Notes under the pieces: model-generated
The model's database searches: none
Told to the model about the DNA's origin: nothing
The model's input: only the letters and a program-made list of their open reading frames with translations
Assembly: GCA_019247245.1 (NCBI GenBank)
Contig: JAFAPF010000135.1
Location: forward strand, 1-16,896
Reading direction: 5' to 3'
DNA length: 16,896 nt
Source of the DNA: Rubrobacter sp.
GTDB lineage: Bacteria > Actinomycetota > Rubrobacteria > Rubrobacterales > Rubrobacteraceae
In this document: piece by piece, positions 5,528 to 12,583 of the stretch
How the letters are laid out: each line of letters opens with the position of its first letter
Numbering within the stretch: position 1 is the first letter of the stretch
Position numbers and translations under genes: made by a program

Positions 5528-6238
5528 ATGTTACGAGGGAAAGTAGCCATGATCACCGGGGCCAGTCGGGGGCTTGGAAGGGCCCTCACGCTAGCCTACG
5601 CGGAAGAAGGCGCGAACCTCGTTATAACCTCCCGTAGCGCTGAATCGTTCGAGCTCGTCGCCGAGGAGGCCGAAGGTACGGGGGTTGAGGTCCTCGCGAT
5701 CCCGGCGGACATATCGCGAAGCACGCATATCGAGAAGCTAATAGATGCGGCGGTCGAGCGGTTCGGTCGGATAGAGGTGCTCATCAACAACGCGGGTCTC
5801 CTCGGCCCACGGGTGCCGATAGAGGAGTACCCCGAGGACGAATGGCGCAGGGTGTTAGAAGCCAACTTAACCGGCCCGTTCCTGCTCACCAAAGCCGTCA
5901 TACCCTACATGCCTAAAGGGGGTTCAATCATCAACATAACTAGCGGCGTGAGCATCAAGGGTCGTCCCCGTTGGGGTGCCTACTCGGTCACCAAGTTCGG
6001 CCTGGAGGGTTTAACCCAGATCCTAGCCGCCGAGCTGGAGGAACGCAGCATCCGGGTCAACTCCGTAGACCCTGGCAGCATGCGCACGGAGATGCGTGCC
6101 GCAGCCTACCCTGATGAAGACCCCACAACCCTCATCACCCCCGAGGAGAATACCAGTGTCTTCCTCTACCTTGCTTCCGATGAGTCGAGGAACGTTACCG
6201 GAGAACGCTTCAAGGCGAAGGAGTTTACAGCTCTGTGA
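5528..6238 (+). CDS. Short-chain dehydrogenase/reductase (classical SDR)
   Basis: A 236-residue Rossmann-fold oxidoreductase. Visible are the cofactor loop TGASRGLG (10-17), SR at the end of the second strand (35-36, favouring NADP(H)), NNAG (87-90), the active-site Asn113 in EANLTG, Ser139 in NITSG, and Tyr152-x3-Lys156 in YSVTK, followed by VDPGSMRTEM (180-189). The full catalytic tetrad is present, so it should be active. The substrate cannot be inferred; it resembles FabG-type 3-oxoacyl reductases but is slightly short, and the C-terminus (TGERFKAKEF) departs from the usual TG...DGG end. AAAGGAG six bases before the ATG supports the start. It is divergent from the Crp/Fnr gene and convergent with the next gene; its substrate-pathway partners are not in the window. 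Confidence 0.93.
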   Translation: MLRGKVAMITGASRGLGRALTLAYAEEGANLVITSRSAESFELVAEEAEGTGVEVLAIPADISRSTHIEKLIDAAVERFGRIEVLINNAGLLGPRVPIEEYPEDEWRRVLEANLTGPFLLTKAVIPYMPKGGSIINITSGVSIKGRPRWGAYSVTKFGLEGLTQILAAELEERSIRVNSVDPGSMRTEMRAAAYPDEDPTTLITPEENTSVFLYLASDESRNVTGERFKAKEFTAL

Positions 6239-6387
6239 ATCTTCCAAAATTTTTCTCGGGTGCAAAGGCGTATAGTGCGCACCCCGGTTGTAACTAGGGA
6301 GAATAGGGAGAACACCATGCTTGGCAACAGATCACCACCAGCGCCCGGGTTGTGACTGTAGCTCCTCCCGTCTCTGGGGCCTTTCCT

Positions 6388-7146
6388 TTATTTGTTTATG
6401 GATCTTATAAAGGTGACGATGAAAACGGCGGAGATGACCATCAAGAGGCCGGTGGCAACCAAGCCCAGTCCGATGAAGATGATGGTGCCCCGGCTTGCCT
6501 GGGGCCAGGCTCCGGTGGCCCAAACGAAGGCAAAGAGCGAGGCGAAGAAGGTCATGAGGATGAGGATCATACCGCCGGGCAGATCCCGGACCTGAATGGC
6601 CGCCTTCTCGACGGAGTAAGATAGCTGCCCTTTGGGGTAACCGCTCCTGCGTATGTTTTCTAAAGCGTTGCGGAACTCGCCCTCGCCCATAAGCCCGATG
6701 ACACGCGAAAGGTAGTATGCCTCTTTGGGGGACTTGCCCAGACGGAGGAGCTCCAAGTAGTTGCGTCTATACCGTTCGACTGCCCCCGAATGTGGAGAGG
6801 CGAGTTGCTTGAGAAAGGCATGGGTGTCGAGGCGCGCTGCGTAGCGGCAGGCCTCGTTCTGAGAGGAGTGTTCCGTACGTTCGTCGGAGTTTGGGGTAGG
6901 ATCTTCGTTGTGGCGGTGCACGATCTCGCCGACCTCCATGAAAAACATCTCGCGGGATAACTCAAGGGCGCTCTGTCGCTCGCGGCGCCTGGAGGAGATC
7001 TCCGTGCGTATCCCACGCGCCCGGTACTCCTCGCGCCTCAGTCGGTAGACATGCCCCTGGTAATAATCCCGCTCGGAGAGCGATACCGCAGAGTCGCGCA
7101 GCCTGTATGCTTCCTCCAGCGTCCTCGGCATCCTTTTCTCTTCCAT
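6388..7146 (-). CDS. Hypothetical protein with two C-terminal membrane helices
   Basis: A 252-residue protein with no family I recognise. Residues 1-65 are very rich in Arg and Glu (repeated LRRE, SRRRER) and probably form charged helices. A cytosolic-looking helical section follows to about 188, including FLKQLASPHSGAVERYRRNY (111-130), which could be a small helical domain. Two hydrophobic segments lie at about 190-211 (GGMILILMTFFASLFAFVWA) and 221-247 (TIIFIGLGLVATGLLMVISA), separated by a short loop, with RSINK at the end. This predicts a bitopic hairpin anchor with the long N-terminus inside. GGAAGG precedes ATG 7146. The gene is convergent with the SDR gene, leaving 149 bp with no clear terminator. 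Confidence 0.75.
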   Translation of the reverse strand: MEEKRMPRTLEEAYRLRDSAVSLSERDYYQGHVYRLRREEYRARGIRTEISSRRRERQSALELSREMFFMEVGEIVHRHNEDPTPNSDERTEHSSQNEACRYAARLDTHAFLKQLASPHSGAVERYRRNYLELLRLGKSPKEAYYLSRVIGLMGEGEFRNALENIRRSGYPKGQLSYSVEKAAIQVRDLPGGMILILMTFFASLFAFVWATGAWPQASRGTIIFIGLGLVATGLLMVISAVFIVTFIRSINK

Positions 7147-7220
7147 GACCCTTCCGGCCTGCCCTATGCTCCTACTGGTGTTATGAGCCTACTATCTTGG
7201 CCCTGGGAAGAGAATGATAC

Positions 7221-7230
7221 CACGTACGTG
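7221..7230. repeat. 10-bp perfect palindrome (CACGTACGTG) in divergent spacer
   Basis: The 7147-7396 interval separates the membrane-protein gene from the divergent peptidase/repair operon. It contains the perfect palindrome CACGTACGTG at 7221-7230. It could be an operator for either gene, but palindromes of this length occur by chance. No convincing promoter was found for the operon in this interval. Confidence 0.25.
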
Positions 7231-7396
7231 CCTACCCAAACCTTCCTATTTCGACGTTAAAGGTCTCTCCACAAACATCTTTCCCGCCTCAAATATAACA
7301 GTGATTGTCTGGTCAAGCTACATAGGAGCCGAGCATCGCGGAACGAAAAAGTGCTAACCTCTCGAAGAGCTGAATGAAGGACTTGAGGAGAGCGCG

Positions 7397-8746
7397 ATGG
7401 ACAGGCAAATTGAAGGCTTGAAGAACAAGCTCTTGGACGAGCTGAAGGAATTCTTGAGGATGCCGTCGGTCTCGGCGCGGTCGACCCAAGGAGACGAAGC
7501 GAGCTTCCGCGAGTGCGCCGAGTGGGTTCGATCCAGGTTTGAAGAGGCCGGCGCGGAGGCCCGCCTGATGGAGACGGACGGTCACCCCGTCGTCTTTGCG
7601 GAGGTCGGAGAAGGCGAGCGCACCCTTCTCTCCTACGGCCACTACGACGTGCAACCACCCGAGCCCCTGGAGTTGTGGGAAAGCGATCCCTTCGAGCCTG
7701 ACGTACGGGACGGTTCGATCTTTGCTCGCGGCGTCGCTGATGATAAGGGCGACGTTATGGCCCGGATTCAGGCTTTGAAGCTCTATAGTGAGGAGTCCGG
7801 GCCGCTGCCGTTCAGATTAAAGTTCCTGATCGAAGGCGAAGAAGAGGTCGGAAGCCCGTCGTTGCGCGGGTTTGTTCAGGGCAACAAGGAGCTTCTTCGG
7901 GCCGATGCCTGCGTTTGGGAGGGTTCGATAAAGGACGAGGCGGGCCAGCCCATGATCTTCTGCGGCACCAAGGGGCTCTTGTACGTCGAGCTGCGTGCGA
8001 AAGGGGCTTCCCACGACCTGCACAGCATGTACGGTGGTATAGCACCGAACCCGGCCTGGAGGCTCGTGCAGACGCTACGCACCGTCAAGGACGAGAACGG
8101 GGAGATCACACTCGATGGACTCGACGAGCTAGCAGACGAGCCCTCAGAGGAGGAACTTGAAGCTATAGACAGCATTCCCTTTGACGAGGCTGCCCTAAAA
8201 GCCTCGTGGGGCGTGGACGAGCTGGATCGAGGACTTGCAGGCCAGGATGCCCTTAAGGAGATGCTCCTCAAACCCACGGCTAACATTGCTGGCATACAGT
8301 CTGGCTATACAGAGGCCGGCTCGAAGACGATCGTCCCATCCGAGGCGTTCGTGAAGATGGACTTCCGGCTGGTCATGGGGCAGAGCCCGGGGGAGGTGCT
8401 GGAGCTTCTCCGGGGGCACCTGAAGGAAAGAGGCTTCGAAGATATTGAGGTTCTACACCTGAACGGACTCGAGGCGGCCAAGACGCCGGTGAGCTCACCG
8501 GTGGTCCGCACGGCCGTGGAGACGTGGAAGGAGATGGGGCACGAGGAGCCGGTCGTCTACCCGACCATCGGAGGAAGCGGGCCAACCTCACTCGTGGCTA
8601 CCAGGCTCGGGATACCCACCGTTATGACCGGCGCCGTAGCCAATCCTGAAAGCCGCATCCATGCTCCGAACGAATCGGCCCGGCTCGACGACTACTTCGA
8701 GGCTATCGCCTACTTCGTCCGCTTCTTCCACAAGTTCGCATCTTGA
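7397..8746 (+). CDS. M20-family metallopeptidase (dipeptidase, CNDP/PepV-like)
   Basis: A 449-residue cytosolic zinc peptidase of typical length. Metal-site residues visible are His82 in GHYDVQP (81-87), Asp115 in RGVADDKG (111-118), the Glu149/Glu150 pair in EGEEEVGS (146-153), Asp170 in the LRADACVWEG region and His422 in SRIHAPNES (419-427). The dimerisation/lid insert includes KGASHDLHSMYGG (202-214). It should cleave dipeptides or similar amides. GAGGAG seven bases before ATG 7397 supports the start. Its TGA overlaps the TTG of the next gene (TTGA), placing it as first gene of the operon that carries nurA, herA, mre11 and rad50. Nothing in the sequence connects its chemistry to DNA repair, so the link may be only transcriptional. 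Confidence 0.95.
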   Translation: MDRQIEGLKNKLLDELKEFLRMPSVSARSTQGDEASFRECAEWVRSRFEEAGAEARLMETDGHPVVFAEVGEGERTLLSYGHYDVQPPEPLELWESDPFEPDVRDGSIFARGVADDKGDVMARIQALKLYSEESGPLPFRLKFLIEGEEEVGSPSLRGFVQGNKELLRADACVWEGSIKDEAGQPMIFCGTKGLLYVELRAKGASHDLHSMYGGIAPNPAWRLVQTLRTVKDENGEITLDGLDELADEPSEEELEAIDSIPFDEAALKASWGVDELDRGLAGQDALKEMLLKPTANIAGIQSGYTEAGSKTIVPSEAFVKMDFRLVMGQSPGEVLELLRGHLKERGFEDIEVLHLNGLEAAKTPVSSPVVRTAVETWKEMGHEEPVVYPTIGGSGPTSLVATRLGIPTVMTGAVANPESRIHAPNESARLDDYFEAIAYFVRFFHKFAS

Positions 8747-9327
8747 CGAAAGCGACACACGGCAAGGGCTTCGACCTTCCGGAGCGCATCAGGCAGAGCT
8801 TAGCAGCGGACGTCGCCTCAAGGGGGGTGCAGGCACGTGTTATCTCCACGCAAGACCGCGAGTCCATACGCCCCCCGCAAGGGCACATAATCGTCGCCGC
8901 GCCGAAAGAGGAGGTAGACGGTATGCGCGGTCCGGCCAGGATAGTGCGTCAGCTTGAGTTCTACAAAACCCCCTATGGTCCCGTAGTCCGCCTCGCCTTC
9001 TCCGTCTACCCAGAGGATACCGATCCCTTCAGCGCCGATACCCTCCTCAACGTCTCCCAGATCAGCGGCGACGCCGCCCTCTCCAGCCTTGGCCGCCAGA
9101 AAAGCTTGTATATGCACTTCTATTACGCAACGGAGGATGGAGATCTCGCCTACAGCTTCTCCAAGGAGCTAACTAACGCCGCGGAGCAGCGATCCGAGGC
9201 AAAAAAGGTCCTCAAGATGGCTCGCGACGCCTACTCGGAGACGCCGGAGGAACGTCGTAGCTTTCGGTGGGCGGTAGGGCTCGCTGAGAGCCGCTTCAAG
9301 CTACCTGTACCTGAACCTAACGAATAG
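8743..9327 (+). CDS. Uncharacterised 194-residue protein upstream of nurA
   Basis: Not recognised. The frame starts at TTG 8743, overlapping the peptidase stop by four bases, with no Shine-Dalgarno sequence, so coupling is the likely mode of initiation; no better downstream start is seen. The soluble protein has a positively charged N-terminus, a strand-rich middle (GHIIVAAPKEEV, YGPVVRLAFSVYP, then PFSADTLLNVSQISGDAALS) and an LGRQKSLYMHFYYATEDGDL segment followed by long helices (SKELTNAAEQRSEAKKVLKM). No signal peptide, membrane segment, cysteine cluster or nuclease/ATPase motif is seen. The alternation of strands and the conserved-looking 'FYY' segment suggest a folded domain rather than spurious coding. 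Position just before nurA makes an accessory role in the end-processing cluster possible, as inference only. Confidence 0.8.
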   Translation: MTKATHGKGFDLPERIRQSLAADVASRGVQARVISTQDRESIRPPQGHIIVAAPKEEVDGMRGPARIVRQLEFYKTPYGPVVRLAFSVYPEDTDPFSADTLLNVSQISGDAALSSLGRQKSLYMHFYYATEDGDLAYSFSKELTNAAEQRSEAKKVLKMARDAYSETPEERRSFRWAVGLAESRFKLPVPEPNE

Positions 9328-9366
9328 GCACAGCTTTTGGGCGTAGTCTTTCTGGACAAGTCTGCG

Positions 9367-9372
9367 TATACT
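9367..9372 (+). promoter_or_regulatory. Predicted internal -10 box (TATACT), leaderless start of nurA
   Basis: TATACT (five of six matches to TATAAT) lies 7 bases before ATG 9380 within the 52-bp gap between the 194-residue gene and nurA. The intervening bases (CCGACGG) hold no Shine-Dalgarno sequence and no clear -35 box is seen. The geometry matches the other leaderless candidates in the window and would allow the nuclease cluster to be transcribed separately from the peptidase. Confidence 0.45.
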
Positions 9373-9379
9373 CCGACGG

Positions 9380-10534
9380 ATGCTGGCGGGGAGCAGCACG
9401 ACCAAGGAATTTGTGGCGCGGATAAGCGGCGCTCTGGCCGCAGCCGGGCGCAGTGGGATACGCGTCACGGCCGGCACGGGAGCGTGCGATCTGGAGACGC
9501 AGCAGATTGCAAGTCGTGCTTTCAAAGATGATCTATCTCTATCACCGGGTGACGCGGGGCCGCGTCACCTCGAAGGAGCGCCTAGACCCGTAGAACCCGG
9601 CCGAGCGGATGGTTTGTCTCGGCTGTGCTACTTTCTCGATGGGGTGCAGACCACGCACGAGATCGGACGCATTGGACCCATACCCATAATCGTCACGAAC
9701 GTGGCCGCGGCCGTTGTCAACCGCTGCGACCATCGATTCTCGCGCATGGTGGTGGAAGGACTACCGGCTGTGGTGCGGGCCGTGATCCTACCGCTCGATA
9801 TCGACGATGAGAGGGCCAAGGCGTTGCGCGATCTGCTCCTCGCGGAGAGCTTCGTGGCGTTAGGCTACGAAGAAGCGCCACGTACCGCAAACTTGATACT
9901 AAGCTCGACCGAGCACGCTTCCCCGCCAGATCCCGCAGACTATGTGGGCATGAAAGAGAAGGCCTTCGGCAGGGCGCGGAGCCTTCGGGAGCGGCTGGAG
10001 GCGGAGCTGCTCAGGCGATGGGAGGGCGACGACCGGATACTCAACAGCGAAGACTGGATCGCCGTGGACGGACAGTTGCCCTGGGCGGAGACGCCGTCGC
10101 CACGGGCTGTCGGCCTCATAAAAAGCGTAGCCCGACCAGAGTTCGAGGGCGAGGACATAACAACGCTGCTAGAGCTCGCGCAAGGTATGAGGACCACGAG
10201 CTTCGTTCCTGGTTGGCAACTCAGGCGGGCCACTACCGACCAGCGTTGCTCGTGGTACGTCAGGTTGTGGCCCCCACAGCGCGGAGCAGACGCGTTAGGG
10301 TCGCTCATACGCGTAGAGGCCCCCCTTGACACAAAGCCAGAGGAGGTTGACGAGATTACACGCTGGATCCTGGCCGAGCGAGCACCCTTGGCAAAACCAG
10401 ACCCGCGCTGGTCAGCCATGATCTACCCGATCTACCACGTAGAGAAGATCCTCAAACCTCTAGTGCAGGGTTCGGAGCGTGCGTATTCTAAGCTGGAGCG
10501 GCAGCTCGCCGCCCCGGTAATGGGGAGGAACTAG
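9380..10534 (+). CDS. nurA: NurA-domain nuclease
   Basis: A 384-residue protein with the layout of NurA, an RNase H-fold, Mn2+-dependent 5'-3' nuclease that works inside a HerA ring. Matching features are LCYFLDGVQTT with Asp87 (motif I, usually 'DGS'), the EDWIAVDGQLP segment with Asp230, the downstream AVGLIKSVARPEF (243-255, like the 'vvGvvK' strand), the SWYVRLWPP strand (291-299) and RWSAMIYPIYHVEKILKP (343-360, the C-terminal 'YP....E' motif). Identification is reinforced by the directly adjoining herA, whose start codon follows the nurA stop without a gap. The first 80 residues are less conserved. It has no Shine-Dalgarno sequence but a -10 box 7 bases upstream. Sequence similarity to well-studied archaeal NurA is modest, so the domain call rests partly on context. 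Confidence 0.83.
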   Translation: MLAGSSTTKEFVARISGALAAAGRSGIRVTAGTGACDLETQQIASRAFKDDLSLSPGDAGPRHLEGAPRPVEPGRADGLSRLCYFLDGVQTTHEIGRIGPIPIIVTNVAAAVVNRCDHRFSRMVVEGLPAVVRAVILPLDIDDERAKALRDLLLAESFVALGYEEAPRTANLILSSTEHASPPDPADYVGMKEKAFGRARSLRERLEAELLRRWEGDDRILNSEDWIAVDGQLPWAETPSPRAVGLIKSVARPEFEGEDITTLLELAQGMRTTSFVPGWQLRRATTDQRCSWYVRLWPPQRGADALGSLIRVEAPLDTKPEEVDEITRWILAERAPLAKPDPRWSAMIYPIYHVEKILKPLVQGSERAYSKLERQLAAPVMGRN

Positions 10535-12571
10535 ATGCTACACGAGGAGTTTTTGGACGTTGGTTCAGGTCCTATAGGACGGGTCGTAACGAGTGAGGAG
10601 TTTCCGGCAACGGCCCACGAATTCTTCTTTTGGACCGCCGAGACCGAGGAAGCCCAGAGACTCGACATCGGGCACATCGTCGTCGCGGAGGCCGAAGACG
10701 CCACGGCGATAGCTGTGCTCGACGACCCGAGGCGCTACTCGGACCTGCAAAGCTTTCTCGACGACTTCTACGCCTATGATGGGGACCCAACACTGGAGGC
10801 TTTGAGTGAGAGGGTCGAGATCCTGGTATTCCGCGCTAGGGTTCTGACAACGAAGCACCGTGATGAGAGGAAAAAGAGCAAACGGCCCGTGAAGACGGGA
10901 CCGGTCTACTTCGCCACGAGCGAGGCGATAGAGTTCGCTTTGGGCGCCGAGGTCTTCTCGGGCACCAAGATTCCCATGCTCCTGCACGAGAACGGTAACG
11001 AGGAAAATGGCTCGCCCCAGCGCACTCCGCTCTACGCAGACGCGGACTACCTCCTTGGCCCCGAAGCCGGGCACCTTAATATAACAGGCATGAGTGGCCT
11101 CTCCACCAAGACCAGCCACGCACTGTTCACCGTCTCAAGCATCTTCCAGAAGGCCAAAGACAAAAAGGTCGCCGCGTTGATGTTCAACGTGAAAGGTGCC
11201 GACCTTCTGTTTCTCGACAAGCCTGTAAGCGTGGGCCGCGAAGAGGATCCGGACCTCGCCTTCCGCTACGAGGAGGCCGGGCAGAAGGGCCTCTCTACAG
11301 AAGAAGAGGAGATGTACGCGGCGTTGGAACTCGAGGTCAAACCGTTCGACAACCTGCGCGTCTTCGCGCCCTTACGACACGGAATGGATCCGAACGAGCG
11401 GGTAGTATATCCGGCGGATCTCAGGGTCGGAGAGCTGAACACTTTACGGAACGCTCGTGGAGAGGACGGGTGCGTGCACGCTATCGTCTGGGATCTGGGC
11501 GACGTGCTGCCGCACGCGGGGCGTATCTTCGAGCCATCGGACTACGACGACAAGTTCCGGGGGTTCGTGGAGGAGTTAAGAGCGCAAGGTGTACGCACCC
11601 AGGATCGATTCCAGGCCTTGATGGCAGAGATCTGGGATTACCTTGAAGAAGACAAGCGATCCTGGCGTGGACACAACCCAATGACAATAGCCAAGGTTCA
11701 TAACCGCTTTAACGGCCTGCCGAGCAAGTGCGGCGGTCTCCTAGTGCGCGGCCAAGTCGACTACGATGGCGCCCCGAACGTCGAGGAGCCCTTTACCGAC
11801 AAGGAGATGCGGGTCGTGGACATCTCCAGGCTCACCGGCGTACCGCAGGATCTCGTGGTCACCAAGGTGATAAAGAGCGTCTGGGAGATGGCCGAGCAGG
11901 GCAAGCTCGGGGTGGACAAGTTGGTTATCTTCGTGGACGAGCTAAACAAGTATGCCCCTTCGGGGTCGCGCAGCACACCTCTCAAGGATACTTTGGTGGA
12001 CATCTCCGCTCGCGGCAGGCACCTTAACCTGACGCTTTTCGGAGCCCAGCAATTCCGGAGCAAGGTGGACGATGAGGTCGTCGGTAATGCGGCTACTAGC
12101 CTCTATGGCCGCATCGGCGACGAGGAGATAACAAACTCTAGCTACCGCTCTTTCTCCTCCACAACCCGCGACGAACTGCTTCAGCTTGAGAAGGGCCGCC
12201 TCCTCCTTCGGCATGCCCATTACGCAGTCCCCGTCTTCGGGCGATTCCCGAGACCCTCGGTCCTCACGGGCAAGGCCGGAACGGAGATCTTCGGCGGGCA
12301 GAACGTGGACCTTGCAACCGAGGTACAAAACGTCATGCGTCGCCTCATGACGAAGCCCCCGGCGATTCAGAAAATAAGGGGCGACGTTACTGGTATGGCC
12401 CCAGAGCGGGTTTACGAGGCTCTCGACGCGGTGAACGCCGCGTCTCGACGCGGCAAGAGCCCCGTGAACCCGTATGAGACCTTCAAGCGCAACCTGATAA
12501 AGAAGATGGCGAGTCGCTTCAGCTCCGATGACCTGAGCTTCCTGGCCAACATCGAACGGATGGGAGAGTAA
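10535..12571 (+). CDS. herA: HerA-like DNA-translocating ATPase
   Basis: A 678-residue FtsK-HerA superfamily ATPase. The N-terminal ~110 residues resemble the HAS beta-barrel that docks NurA (IGHIVVAEAEDATAIAVLDD at 46-65, VEILVFRARVL at 94-104). The P-loop region is HLNITGMSGLSTKTSHALF (180-198), a departure from the usual GxxGSGKS. Walker B and the following acid are LVIFVDELNKYAP with Asp468-Glu469 (463-475). Then come ISARGRHLNLTLFGAQQF (490-507), with a possible arginine finger and sensor glutamines, and a C-terminal arm from about 590. HerA forms a hexameric ring that pumps DNA and activates NurA. GGGGAGG six bases before ATG 10535 supports the start. Compared with archaeal HerA (about 500 residues) it is longer, mainly through an acidic insert at 225-270 and an extended middle at 330-425. 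Confidence 0.9.
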   Translation: MLHEEFLDVGSGPIGRVVTSEEFPATAHEFFFWTAETEEAQRLDIGHIVVAEAEDATAIAVLDDPRRYSDLQSFLDDFYAYDGDPTLEALSERVEILVFRARVLTTKHRDERKKSKRPVKTGPVYFATSEAIEFALGAEVFSGTKIPMLLHENGNEENGSPQRTPLYADADYLLGPEAGHLNITGMSGLSTKTSHALFTVSSIFQKAKDKKVAALMFNVKGADLLFLDKPVSVGREEDPDLAFRYEEAGQKGLSTEEEEMYAALELEVKPFDNLRVFAPLRHGMDPNERVVYPADLRVGELNTLRNARGEDGCVHAIVWDLGDVLPHAGRIFEPSDYDDKFRGFVEELRAQGVRTQDRFQALMAEIWDYLEEDKRSWRGHNPMTIAKVHNRFNGLPSKCGGLLVRGQVDYDGAPNVEEPFTDKEMRVVDISRLTGVPQDLVVTKVIKSVWEMAEQGKLGVDKLVIFVDELNKYAPSGSRSTPLKDTLVDISARGRHLNLTLFGAQQFRSKVDDEVVGNAATSLYGRIGDEEITNSSYRSFSSTTRDELLQLEKGRLLLRHAHYAVPVFGRFPRPSVLTGKAGTEIFGGQNVDLATEVQNVMRRLMTKPPAIQKIRGDVTGMAPERVYEALDAVNAASRRGKSPVNPYETFKRNLIKKMASRFSSDDLSFLANIERMGE

Positions 12572-12583
12572 GACCCCCTCTTG

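Noticed and set aside
6258..6284. Hairpin GGGTGC...GCACCC between the convergent SDR and membrane-protein genes
   Set aside because: Six-base stem with a 15-base loop and no adjacent U-tract on either strand; too weak to call a terminator.
6317..6355. 12-codon frame MLGNRSPPAPGL with AGGGAG upstream
   Set aside because: Very short, isolated, and without coupling or any other support.
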